DNA of 64,000 nt from Sapria himalayana (Eukaryota > Streptophyta > Magnoliopsida > Malpighiales > Rafflesiaceae): positions 84,409-148,408 of the forward strand of contig JAREIK010000740.1 of NCBI GenBank assembly GCA_029783825.1, written 5' to 3'. Shown here one piece after another: positions 24,442 to 36,078 of this stretch. The translations under genes and the position numbers were made by a program. Within the stretch, counting starts at the first letter, position 1, and each line of letters begins with the position of its first letter. Under the pieces are notes generated by a model, which was not told the DNA's origin, made no database searches, and saw only the letters and a list, made by a program, of their open reading frames with translations.

Positions 24442-24721
24442 TTTGTCCTGTTATATTTACAAAAAATAATGCTCAAATATTTTTTTGAATTAAACATTCT
24501 ATTACTTCAAAATATACTAATAATTAAATAAAATTACTTAAATATGAATATTTAAAAATTAAATGACATGAATATCATGGCAATGCATTTGCAGAATCTA
24601 CATAAATAGATAAAGTAATTTTAGCATGATATAGATTAATATATATCATGGTATTACTAGATAAAGGGAGCAAAATACAATAATATACAAAAAAGGAAAG
24701 CGAAAACAAAAGACATTTAAT

Positions 24722-25115
24722 GTTTGAAGGGGGAGAGGGAGAGAGGGAGAGAGAAGGTGGAGAGAGAGGGGCAGAGAAATGAAGAGATGGAGAGAGAGAG
24801 AGAGAGAAAGGGGAGAGGGAGAGAGAGAAAGGGGGTAGAGAGAGGGGGAATGAAATGGTGAAAGGGAGAAAGAGGGAGAGAGAGATAGAGGGAGGGAGAG
24901 AGAGAGAGAGAGAGAGATGGAGAGAGAGAGAGAGAGAGATGGAGAGAGAGAGAGAGAGGGAGGGATAGAGGGAGGGAGAGAGAGATATATATAATAAGTA
25001 AGAAAGGAGAGCGAGAAAGAAAATAACAACAGAGAGAGAGTTACACAGAAAGAAAAAGAGGAAGAGAGTGACACAGAAGGAATTAGAGAGGAGAGAGAGA
25101 CTCGCAAAGAATGCA
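24722..25115 (-). repeat. GA-rich purine tract upstream of transposase copy A
   Basis: About 390 bp of almost pure purine (GAGAGA, GGGAGA, GATGGAGA) on the plus strand. It lies 280 bp upstream of the transposase start. The corresponding CT tract at 60,222-60,655 lies in the same position relative to copy B, and flanking unique sequences match (TTTAATGTTTGAAG against CTTCAAACTTTAAA). Open frames across it (Ser/Leu/Pro-rich) are repeat artefacts. It could be a 5' leader or promoter-proximal element of the transposon. Confidence 0.8.
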
Positions 25116-25199
25116 ATGTTAGAATGAGGAATAACATAAAAGAAAAACAAATTTTCTTCTATACAAAACTATTAGATATTACAAATTTTGTCATACATA

Positions 25200-25390
25200 A
25201 GTTCATATATGAGTCTGAGGCCTAACGGCTAGGATTAGGTAAGTGTTCCTTAATTGTATTATACCATATATGAGCTTGACCAATTGACACTCTCATGCTA
25301 TGTGCTTAGATATTGTTGATTATATATCTTTTGCCATTTAATTAAGTTAGTGCAACAAATTAGTATTATCCCATTAATAATTATATGTTA
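25200..25390 (-). other. Conserved upstream block of CACTA copy A
   Basis: A non-repetitive segment containing GCTCATATATGG-type and ACTCTCATGCTATGTGCTTA motifs. It is matched, inverted, by 59,940-60,135. Its conservation between copies A and B, just upstream of the purine tract, marks it as part of the transposon's 5' region. Confidence 0.65.
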
Positions 25391-26935
25391 GTATACACAT
25401 TGTATATGTAGTTATAAATAATTATATATAGTTAAACATATAGTTATATATAGATACATGCATACAAGTAGTTATAAGTAGTTATACATAAATGTATAGT
25501 TTTAAATAATTATATAGATTTAGATATATTTATACAAATATGTATGCATAATTAAAAATAAAGTTTATGGTTATACAAATATTTATATATAGTTATACAC
25601 ATATAGTTAAACTTTATGTTGTATGTTTTTATATATAAAATTATAAATATAGTTACATATGGTTATACATTTTGTTACACGTATAGTTAAACTTATATTT
25701 ATACATGTATGTATGTATATATATTTTCATATAATTTCATATATTTATACATATAGTTATGTATAGGTATAGATATACTAAAACACATTTTTTATACTAA
25801 TATATAAAAATGTATATTAAATATATGTTGTTAAATATATATTTAAATAAAGTTATGTATAAATTTTGTATAGTTATACATATAGTAAGATATAATTATT
25901 TATAGTTAATTGTTATTATACATATAATATATATAATTATAAAAAATTATATATTGTTAAACATTTAGTTATATATATATATTCATACAAGTAGTTATAT
26001 TTAGTTTTACATAAATATATACATAGTTATAAAAAAATATATAGATTTACATATATGTATACATATATGTATAAAGAGTTAAAAATATAGTTATATTTAA
26101 TTATATAAAGTTTTATTTAGTTTTACAAATATTTATATATAGTTATACACATAATTAACCATAATGTTGCATGTTGTTATACATGTAATTATAAATATAG
26201 TTACATGTAGTTATAGATATAAATACACATAAAGTTTAACTTATATTTATACATGTAGGTATATATATTTTTTCTTATAATATCTTATACTTATACATAT
26301 AGTTATTTATAGGTATAGATATACTAAAATACATTTTTTTATACTAATATATAAAAATATTTAGTAAATATATGTTTTTAATTATAAATTTTAATAAATT
26401 TATGTATAATGTTTTTATAGTTATACATATAGTCAAAGACAATTATTTATAGTTAAATGTTCTTATACCTATAGTATATATAGTTAAAAATAGAGTTATA
26501 TATAGTTAAACATATAGTTTTATATAGATATATTCATACAAGTAGTTAAAAGTAGTTATATAAAAATGTATAAAAGGTTATAAACAAATAAATAGATTAA
26601 TTATATGAATACATATTTGTATACATAGTTACAAATATAGTTATATTTAATTATATAGAGTATTACATATTTATACAAATATTTATATAGTAAAATACAA
26701 TTAAATATTGTTATATATTATTAAACATATAGTATATTTTGTTAGAAATATAGGTATATAGAATTATACATATAGTTATAAATTATAATTACGTTAAAAA
26801 AATAGTTATATATAGTTGTGGATATAGTTATAAAATTAGTTTACATAGTTACAAATATAATAAAATTTAGTTATAAAGAGATTTATATAAATATCCAAAT
26901 ATTTATAAATAATTATACATAATAGTTAAAAATAT
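25391..26935 (+). repeat. TAGTTATA array, part 3
   Basis: Three higher-order units begin near 25,430, 25,960 and 26,510 (spacing about 530-550 bp). The last part, 26,490-26,930, reappears in the same orientation at 62,985-63,440. The rest is matched in inverted orientation at 58,610-59,930. Confidence 0.8.
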
Positions 26936-27217
26936 AGTTTTTGATCATCCTCAGGATCATCCTAGCTTTTAATCAATGCAGGACTTTTAACATTTGGCTA
27001 TCTCTCAAAGTGGCAACTTATGTTTGTTTATTTATTAGAGGTTAATCACCATACAATTAGTCCAACGTGATGTTCATCATAAAATTTGCCCACTAAATCA
27101 CTATTATGCTTTAGAAAGTAGGATTCAAGATTTCTCTTTATGGCTATCACATATTTGTTATGAATTAGCAATAATATGACATATCATCATTTTATTAATT
27201 AAATATCTCAACTATTT
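26936..27217. other. Short unique spacer
   Basis: 282 bp of non-repetitive DNA with no coding signal between the TAGTTATA array and the next CACTA terminus. It ends with TTT directly before the TIR. Confidence 0.5.
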
Positions 27218-27231
27218 CACTACAAGAAAAT
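27218..27231 (+). repeat. CACTA terminal inverted repeat, second left end
   Basis: CACTACAAGAAAA pointing rightward, preceded by TTT (27,215-27,217). The only complementary terminus I can see is at 51,210-51,223, also followed by TTT. This would give a 3-bp target duplication, the size typical of CACTA insertions. Confidence 0.82.
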
Positions 27232-28345
27232 ATCAATTTAGCTAGGGAATTTTAGCTATGGATCAATCCCAAGCTAAATTAAAAGGGATTAGCTAAGGAA
27301 TAGCAAGGGATTTATGATCTTTTTTTGGAAAAAAAATAGCAACGGATTAGCGAGAGAAAATTTTTTGAAAATTTTGCTCAAAAAAATGGGAGATTTAGCG
27401 ACGAATTTAGCAACATATTAGCGATGGAAAATTTTCATAAAATCTGCTCAAAAAAAGTGGGGATTTTAGCGATGGATTTATCAACGGAAAATTTTCATAA
27501 CTTCTGCTCAAAAAAATGGGGAATTTAGTGACGGATATTGCGACGGAATATCGCTCGCTAATAAAAGCATGAAATTAGTAACGAAATTAGTGATGGATTT
27601 TCCCTAACTAATTTTTAGCAACGAATTTATCGACGGATTTTCTCTCGTTAATATAATCCATGATTTAGCGATGGATTTAGCGATGAATTTTCCCTTACTA
27701 AAAAATCCATAATTTAACGATGGATTTAGCGATGAATTTTCCCTTACTAAAAAATTCATAATTTAACGATGGAATTAGTGATGGATTTTCCCTTGCTAAT
27801 AAAATCAATGATTTAGTGATGGATTTAGCGATGGATTTTTCCTTGCTAATAAAATTCTTGATTTAGTGACGAATTTAGCGATAAATTTTCCCTTGCTAAT
27901 AAATTTCTTGATTTAGCGATGGATTTTTCTTTTCTAATAAAATCATTGATTTAGCGATTGATTTTCCTTTGCTAATAAAATCCTTAATTTAGGGATGGAT
28001 TTAGTGATGAATTTTCACTAACTAATAAAATCCGTATTTTAACTACGGATTTAGCACGTGAATATCTCGAACTAATAATATCCATAAATTAGTGACAGAT
28101 TTAGCGATGGAATTTCACTGAATTTAAAATTTTTAATTTTGCAATGGATTTAGCGACAGAATTTCTCTAGCTAATTATTAGTGACGAATTTTTCCTAGCT
28201 AATTATATCCCGACATAATCTGCCACTAAATTTTCGTAATTTCTGCCCAAAGAAAAGCAGAGAATTTAGCGACGGAATTTTTCTAGATAATTATTAGCGA
28301 TGGATTTTCCCCAGCTAATTTAAATCCGTCACTAAATAATTATCT
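27232..28345. repeat. CACTA subterminal repeats with 49-bp tandem units
   Basis: About 1.1 kb of TTTAGCGATGGA, TTAGCGACGGA and CCCTTGCTAAT motifs. In the middle they settle into a regular tandem of 49-50 bp (units start at 27,670, 27,719 and 27,768, followed by looser copies to about 27,960). It is longer and more regular than the other CACTA ends here. Confidence 0.85.
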
Positions 28346-28493
28346 GAATTTATTTTTTTATTAGTTTATATACAGTTAGAATTAATAATTCTTTCAATAT
28401 TTTTTTTCAAAATATATGCATTTAGCTAGGAATATTTTTAGCTATTTGGGTTAGTTATAATTTCATATATAGACCATGACATACCTTTCCAAA

Positions 28494-28628
28494 ATAACAC
28501 ACACACACACATATATATATTAGTTTTCGATAATATTTATATTTGTAGATTTATATATATAAGTTTTCAAAATATTCATGGATATAATTATATAAATATA
28601 AGTGTGTGTGTGTGTGTGTGTGTGTGTT
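28494..28628. repeat. (CA)n and (TG)n pair facing each other
   Basis: A (CA)n run near 28,496-28,512 and a (TG)n run near 28,602-28,626 are complementary and flanked by matching TTTTC/GAAAA pieces. The segment can fold into a long imperfect hairpin with an AT-rich loop. Confidence 0.7.
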
Positions 28629-28949
28629 TTAGAAAACCTTTGTACATTAACTTATATATATATATTGATTTATTTATTTATTTATACATATAATCTAACT
28701 ATATTTTTGAATTTTTAAATTATTGTATAGGCTTATATATTTAATTTAAATATATAATTGAATTTGAAAATTACTTTACATGCTGGGGTATTTTCATGTT
28801 TGACATTCTAAATGCATTAATATGTAAATATATTTTTCATTTGGTTTAATTTTTTTAAATATCTAAAGCCATGCATTTTTCTTTTGTAAATATTTTCATG
28901 TTTGGTATACATAAGTAATGTCGTATTTTATTTAATATTTTCAAATCTA

Positions 28950-29165
28950 GGTTTAAACTCACCTGAACCTCAACATGGCATAGTCATGTTGGGCGAAAAG
29001 CTCACCTGAATTTGAAAATGGCATTTGGCTGAAGTAATGTTGGGTGCAAAGCTCACCTGAACATCATCATATATGGCTAAAGTAAAGCGGGGTGTAAACT
29101 AATTTGAACACCCTGACTCACACTAGTTTACTCTGAAAACTAATTTGAACATCTTGACTCACTCT
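28950..29165 (+). repeat. Short dispersed direct repeats
   Basis: The motif GCTCACCTGAA (first copy ACTCACCTGAA) occurs three times and AACTAATTTGAACA twice, each in a similar local context (ATGGCAT.TGGCTGAAGTAATGTTGGG). It may be part of an LTR, but no second LTR was found. Confidence 0.5.
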
Positions 29166-29476
29166 AGTGTTACTCCTATTATTCGATAACAAAAGTGAAT
29201 TTTCGCTACAAATTTGTGCTCCAAGTGTTAATTGACAGACAGTCGATGCGATATAGTCGAAGGTCAGATAATCAACAAAATCTTCACCTTAGATGTTTAA
29301 TTTTTCGTTTGGAGTTAAATGGATACATAACTGGGGGTTGAGTTCTGTTGTGATTTTATTTACCTTTTTTTTCTTTTTATTTCATGTTATTTGATGGGAT
29401 CACCCAACCCAATGATATGAATGACATATTTGATATTGAATGTTTAATTTTTTTTTCTACATTTTAATTGTCAACA

Positions 29477-29490
29477 TGGTATTAGAGACA
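29477..29490 (+). other. Possible retrotransposon primer-binding site
   Basis: TGGTATTAGAGACA differs at few positions from TGGTATCAGAGC, the initiator-tRNA-Met primer site that directly follows the 5' LTR of many plant copia elements. It is preceded by a T-rich stretch ending TTGTCA, as LTR ends often are. No polyprotein follows on the plus strand, so if real it is an orphan LTR-leader relic. Confidence 0.35.
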
Positions 29491-30796
29491 GATATATATG
29501 TGATTTAGGAGTTACAAATTATATAAGGGCAGTTACACTTATCTCTAACAAAAAAAATGAACACAGTAAGGGCAACAAGTGCTCGCATAAGGGCAGCAGT
29601 CACGCATAGTGTGCAACAAGAGGTGTGTACAATGTACGACAAGGGGCACACAATTCTAGACAAGTGGTAGTGGAAGCATAATGCATGATAGAGGCATAAT
29701 GCATGGTGAAGGCATGCAATATGCAATAGGTTTTTATCAAAAAACCCTAACGGTGCACAACAACATATGGTGGTGAGTGGTAATGGAAGATGGTAATTAT
29801 TTGCAGAAATCCTAATTAGTGTTTTTGTAGTTCTATAAAAAAAGGAGAAAAGAATTAAGTATAGTTACTTTTGTATTTTTTTTGAGAAATCACAATTTTG
29901 TGATATTGTCTGGATTATCACAGTAGAGGTAGATAGAAGAAAGTCTTTGTTCAATGAATTCATTATTGGAGGATTAGTCCCATTAAAAATAATTATTATA
30001 TTTTATAGTTAAAGAATAGATCGATAGTATTATCAAGTCATCTTATGAAGATTCGATATCTTCGGTGTTGTAGTGAGAAAGATAGACTTTTAGTCAGAGC
30101 TATCTAGGGGTCTTCATAGAGTCAATTCATCACAACACATACTAAGAATAAGTACAAAATTTTTCTCTAAGATAATAATAAATTATTATTTTCTTATAAG
30201 TATCAATGATTATTTTATTTGTACTCTCATTTCATATTTATTGATTATCAACAGAAGAGTAAATATTTATATCATTGGTAATTCTATTTTATTTTTTATA
30301 TTCTTTTCTTATTTTGAAAATATTATTATTACCAATTGAAAAATATTTAAAAGTTAATGATTATGCTATTATTCATCTTTAATCTTTATTACTTCTTTGT
30401 ATCATATTTATTTTTAATTGTCCTATTAGTTTATTTTATGTGAGTTATCTTTTTAGATAATTAAATTATAACATTATTATTATTTCTATTATTATTTATT
30501 TTAATAATTGGAAGACTCTAAGGAAGATTCTATTTGAGATTAAGTAGGTTGAATTGTATATTCTTTCTTTAACAATAAGATCTCTCTTTATATATATGAG
30601 TATTTTGAATTTATTACTTATGCATTCCCAGCTTGAGTATTTATCACTAGTTAAAAATAGAATACTATATTATTTTCTTAAGGATATTTTGATTATAGAA
30701 TATGAAACATATCAGCTACAAAAGCTTACTAATATTTTGTATCCTATACGCTAGTTTGATTTGATTATGTACTTATGCAATCTTATCCAATAAAAT
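29491..30796. other. Stretch without recognisable gene
   Basis: AT-rich. 29,640-29,730 contains repeats of GGCATAATGCATG. Open frames (minus 29,505-29,726; plus 30,554-30,754) have no recognisable motif. Confidence 0.5.
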
Positions 30797-31010
30797 TAGG
30801 GGTGTCAAGTGTGCTGGGTGGCTTTAGCACGACCCATGACATGACACAATTTAGACATATCAGGTTTGACATGGCATGGTTCAAAATAATGTCTGGGCCT
30901 CACTCGTGCTAGCCTATGGCACTACTTCTGTGGGAACACATGAGCCTCATGTCGTATCAGGTATGGCCCAAGAGGCAAGCACATTGACATGAAATGTGGC
31001 ATCACCACAT
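30797..31010 (+). mobile_element. Left terminal region of a degenerate hAT element
   Basis: TAGGGGTGTCAAG at 30,797 is the typical start of a plant hAT terminal repeat and resembles the ends of the hAT at 45,366-48,674. It is followed by a GC-richer zone (GGCATGGTTC, CTCACTCGTGCTAGCC). The transposase remnant on the same strand follows at 31,930. A matching right terminus was not found, probably because the 3' end has been amplified and scrambled. Confidence 0.55.
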
Positions 31011-31929
31011 CTGAAAAAAGCATTCATTTTAAAATGGTTGCTATTTGCTGATTGGAAAACACTTGTTGTTGTGCTGTTGTCCAAAATAAAAAAAAATCTA
31101 ATTATTTTATCTATTAGATTACATCCGAATCCAATGGTTTAATGGGAAAAATTCGATATATGGTTGTTAAATGTATAAAATATTATTTATAGATATAATG
31201 TTATTTTATCTATAAATAATATTTTGATATATTTTATTTTTCATAATTTATTTGTAATTTTTTCTTCTCTCTCCTCTTCTTCTTGCTCTTCTTTTAAATT
31301 ATAAAAGCATCATAGTATCCTGTTTGTGCCCATAATTTTTTTTAATTATAATTTTAATTTACTAGAATGTCAGAGTTATTTTTATGATGAGCTATGACTT
31401 CGAAGCATGAGAATATGATGTAGAGGTAAAAAAATACATGCTACCCACATAAAATAAAGATACATATCACATTGCATATATTTTATTTAATAATTTTTAT
31501 ATAAATAAATAAATTAACAAAAAAAGTAAAAGATTAGAAAAATACTATTCTTCTTCTCATGCTTTAGTCTCTTAAATTAAAAAATAACAAATAATAAATA
31601 TTATAAAAATGAATTAGACTTATATATAGATAATAGTTGTAACTTGATAGAAATGTTTGATGTCGAAACTAAGTTTACTTTTATGACATTGATTCATGTG
31701 ACTAAAAACTTAAAAATAAGCAAACTTCAGTAGTATACACACATTTTAACATAATTTAAAATAAAATTTTAGAGATGACAATGAGTTTGGAAGGAAAGAC
31801 TTGATAAAATTCATATTATGCAAACTTACTTTTAATTTATTTATCATAGAATTTCTAGGTAAATTAGTAAGAATAACATAATAATTAGTAATTAATGAAC
31901 TTAAAATGCAATGAAGTGATTTTTGAGAC

Positions 31930-33245
31930 TTTTGACATTTAGATTAGTTGTGCTGATGTATTCACATAAGTTATCACCCACTATATCGATTTTAAGTAGA
32001 AAATTAAATACAAAAAATTATATTTTCATGAGATTGTTTGTCCTCATTATTATTCTCTATATATGAGTGTTTTTCCAAGATATTTAGAGAATATGATATT
32101 CAAAATAAAATTTTTAGTATTATATTTGGTAATGTTTCAAATATAAGTATTGTGATTAATATGTTTGTGAGAATTATTAGATATGTATCATTAGATGATA
32201 TTTTTTATGTTAGGTATATGTATCATATAATTAATCTAATAGTGCAAGTATGAATAAAAATTAATTTATTCATATTTGAAAATATAAAAAATTTACTAAA
32301 AGTTAAATATATTAAGATACCTAGCAGACAATAAGATTTTTACATTTTATGTTCGTAAGTAGGCTTAAAAAAAATTTTAAATGAATGTTAAGACTCCATT
32401 AGTATTATATATAGTTCATGTTGAATTGAAGTGTTGGCTATCAACACTTGATATTCAATGATGTCAATAGTAAAATTAGTAAAATTATTATTAATAATTT
32501 ATATTATAAGATAAAAATTTAGTTTTTGAAATTCTTAAAGATTTTTATGATATGATAAATATGTCCTAACTTATGTACACTCTTACTATATGTATTGTAT
32601 TTAAGTGTATATGTAATATTAGTTATACATTTAACAAATATAAAAGATATAAATTATGAATGTTTACTTTTTATTATTTGATTGCATCTTTGGATAATAA
32701 GGTTAAGATGGAAGAGCTATTAAACATATTAAAATATTTATTCACATGAATGAATAAAATAGAATAAACATATTGTAGGATTCATGAACGATTAGATAAT
32801 ATGTTTAAATATTATGACACTGAGTATTATAGTTTTAGTGAGTCTTTTAGTTAGTTTTTGAGAATAGATATGAACAAATTATTTGAATACAATAATTTTT
32901 TCATTCTGTTAGCTACAGGTAAATGATGTGATGGTTCGTCGAATAAGAGAGAGCTATCTCGGTACTTAGATATTACTTATTGCTCTATTTTATCATATGA
33001 TTATATTAAGAATTTAGATATATTAAATTAGTGAAAATAATATAAATCCATCAATCTCATATTATCTAAAATTATATGTGATCTACTAACTCATCTGATA
33101 TCTAACATAATATTTGATCATATTTATTCTGAGATTATGAATATTATTTTAGATAAGAGACTGATATTGTGCCCAAATCTGATAAAAGTATTCTTATGCT
33201 TAAAAGACTGAGATGATCCAAAAATAAGTTTTTAGGATTAAGTGA
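31930..33245 (+). pseudogene. hAT transposase (RICESLEEPER-like), heavily decayed
   Basis: The plus strand carries segments colinear with the better-preserved hAT transposase on the opposite strand at 45,976-48,050. FREYDIQNKIFSIIFGNVSN and MFVRIIRYVSLDDIFYVRY, then HIINLIVQV, match 32,080-32,250. KRELSRYLDITYCSILS matches 32,945-32,990. ILSKIICDLLTHLIS and LDKRLIL, then CLKD, match the hAT dimerisation domain at 33,060-33,215. Stops and frame changes are many, including the same Trp-to-stop change after CLKD. It is from the same family as the 45-48 kb element but much older. Confidence 0.78.
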
Positions 33246-35700
33246 AATAATTGCTAGTGAATGATGACTCTCATGACATCAATGATATCGAGGTTTGACT
33301 ATAAGTTTGAGATGTGACAATCTGAACCATACAAATTTATCATGGATATTAGAAGATTGACATGTTATTATTGCTAATTACTATTGATTGTCATGATTTT
33401 TACTTAGTTTTCTAATTTATTATAATTTGTGATATCATGATGAAATCAAAATCATGAAATAGATAAATTTTTTATTGAGTTATGATTTTCATTTATTTTT
33501 ATTTTAAAATTAAAATTCTATTTTAAAAACTAACATTATTTGACAAAGTTAATGCCTACGGCTTCCCGCCCGATGCCTAGTGGCTACTAGGCATGGGCGG
33601 ACGGCTTGGCCTGGCCAGTACAGTTTAGTGGTAGTGCCCACAGGCCATTGGGCACTAGCTAGCTGCCAATAAGCTAGCATTAGCATCTAGTAGCTAGGAA
33701 ATAGCCAACTAGCTAGAGTGAGGGGGCACAGGTAGTGGCTAACCCAACACACCAGGCTGAGAAAAATGGGCCTTTGGGCCATGTTAGCACCTAGTAGCCA
33801 GGCACTCCTTATTCATGCCTTAAGAGCAGGAATGCCTTAGGCACTCATTAAGTGCAGGCACCACAATGCACTGGCCATAGTGCCTCGCATGGGGGGAGGC
33901 ATGCCCATTTTGTGAACGACAAAAAGGCATGAATTACTTCAAGCACTCCTGATGGGAGGCAATCACTTTAAATGCCGTCCCCCTCCCACCACAAAAATCA
34001 AACCCAAAGAGTTGCAGTATCTTTCTCCTTTCTTCATAAAATTACTATAAATCATAAAAATTTATCTATCTCATATTATCTAAGATTATATGTGATTTAC
34101 TAATCTTTTTGGTATCTTTCATATTATTGAGTTTATTTTTTTGTGATTATTTATTTTATTTCAGATAAGAGATTGATATTGTGACCATATATCATAAAAA
34201 TATTCTCATGCTTAAAAGACTGTGAGAATTCATTAATTTGTCTTTAGGATCAAGTGAAAAAATTACAAGTGGATGATGACTCATATGACATCGAGGGTAT
34301 CGAGGTTTTGACAAAAACTTGTGATGTGACAATCCGAACCATACAAACTTATCTTGGATATTACAAGACTCCCATGCTATTATTGTTGACTACTGTTGAT
34401 TATTGTGTTTTTTACTTAATTTTCTAAATTATTATTATCTGTGATATTGTGATAAGATCAAAATCAAAATCACAAAATAGATATATATGTTTTGAGATGA
34501 CTCTTATTCATTTTCATTAACAATATAATATAGTTTATTTTTAATATTTAAATTGTTAAAAATCAAAATTATATTTAAAAAAAAATCTCTATATGACAAA
34601 GTTAGTGTCTATGGCCCCTAGCCTAAAGCCTAATGCCCACTAGGCACTAGTTGATGGGTTGGCCTAGCTAGTATAATTTAGTGGCTGTGTCCATAGGTCA
34701 TTGGGCATTGGCTAGCTGCTAGTCAGCCAGTATTAGTACCAGGAACCAGCCAACGAACCAAGGTGAGGTTGCATAGGTTGTGGCCAACCTGACCTTGTCC
34801 TACCCAACATGTTTGGTTGGGAAAAGTGGGCCTTTGGGCCATGTTAGCACCCAACTTCCATGTGTGCCTTGGGCACGCCTTAAGACACTAGCTAGTACAA
34901 TTAAATGGTTGTGGCCATAGGCCACTGGGAATTGGCTAGCTGCTAGTCAACTACTGTTAGCACCCAACAGCCAAGGACCGGCCAACCAACCAACTAGGGT
35001 GAGGGGGCATATGTAGTGCCCAACCCGATCCTGTCCTGCCCAACATGCCTGGTTGAGAAAAGTGGGCTTTTGGACCGTTTTAGCACCCAACGCCCATGTG
35101 TGCATTAGACATGCCTTAAGACTCACATGTTACCATTGTTGATTATTGTTGATTGTCGTGCTTTTTACTTAGTTTTTTAATTTATTATTATTTGTGATAT
35201 TATGATGAAATCAAAATCATGAAATAGATGTGATTTTTATTGAGTTGATTTTTATTCATTTTCATTTATAATGCATTACATTTTATATTTAATAATTAAA
35301 TATCAATCTTAAAAACAAACTCTGTATGACAAAGTTAGTGCCCATGGCCCCTTGCTTGATGCCTAAAGGTCACTAGGCATTGGTTGATGGGTTGTCCTAG
35401 CTAGTAAAATCTAGTGGATATGGCCATAGGCCACTAGGCACTGGTGATTTGCTAGTCAGCCAGTGTTAGCACCCAATAGTCAGGAATTAGCTAACAAACT
35501 AGGGTGAGGGGGCATAGGTAGTGGCCAACTCGACCATGTCCTACCCAACACGTCTGGTTGAGAAAAGTGGGCCTTTAGGCTATGTTAGCACACAAAGGCC
35601 ATGTGTGCCACAGGCATGCCTTGAGCTCAAGCATGCCTCAAGCATGCCATATGCACTGGCCCCACAATGCATCACTCTCAAAAATACTTACAAGTAAGAG
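33246..35700 (+). repeat. Tandemly amplified hAT 3' end with GC-richer 210-bp units
   Basis: The hAT C-terminus and its 3' flank are repeated in tandem. A second C-terminal copy (HILSKIICDLL) lies near 34,060. The marker TGACAAAGTTAATG/AGTG recurs at 33,541, 34,594 and 35,327 (spacings 1053 and 733 bp). Nested in this, a GC-richer block of about 210 bp occurs four times (about 33,640, 34,690, 34,910 and 35,430). It contains GCTAGCTGCTAGTCAGCC, TTAGCACCCAA and AAAAGTGGGCCTTTGGGCC, and its base composition is unlike its AT-rich surroundings. Confidence 0.8.
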
Positions 35701-35722
35701 GTTAAGGAAAGAGCCAATATTT

Positions 35723-36078
35723 TATTTTGTAGATGATTATATGATGTTGCAATTCTTTTAATACATTGAACTATATTAGTTCTTAACCAATGCTTGAGAT
35801 AATTGGGTAATATGATTTGAAATATCAGAGATCTAACTTTTATGATGTGAGAGTTACTAGTCGAAATAAAGAATTAATTCTTACAAAGAATTTGATTATT
35901 TATTTTGTAGATAGTTATATATTACTGTAATTCATTTAATATAGTCAACTATATTAGTTCTTAACCAATGCTTGAAAGGCAAATGGGCAATATTATTTGA
36001 GATATAAGAGATTTAATTTTTATGATGTGAGAGTTACTAGTCTAAAAAAGAATTAATTCTTATAATGAATTTGATGAA
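35723..36078 (+). repeat. 178-bp tandem duplication of a DUF659 segment
   Basis: 35,723-35,900 and 35,901-36,078 are diverged copies. Both begin TATTTTGTAGAT and contain CTTAACCAATGCTTGA and TTTTATGATGTGAGAGTTACTAG. Frame-adjusted translation gives SFNTLNYISS, PMLEIIGQY-like and SNFYDVRVTS with KELILTKN, corresponding to the start of the DUF659 domain of plant hAT-like proteins. Confidence 0.75.

Noticed and set aside
24575..25150. Long Ser/Leu/Pro-rich frames on the minus strand, and their counterparts at 60,156-60,740
   Set aside because: They follow the GA/CT tract in every frame. Composition is dictated by the repeat.
29505..29726. Cys/His-containing minus-strand frame
   Set aside because: No zinc-finger spacing. 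The residues come from repeated GCATAATGCATG sequence.
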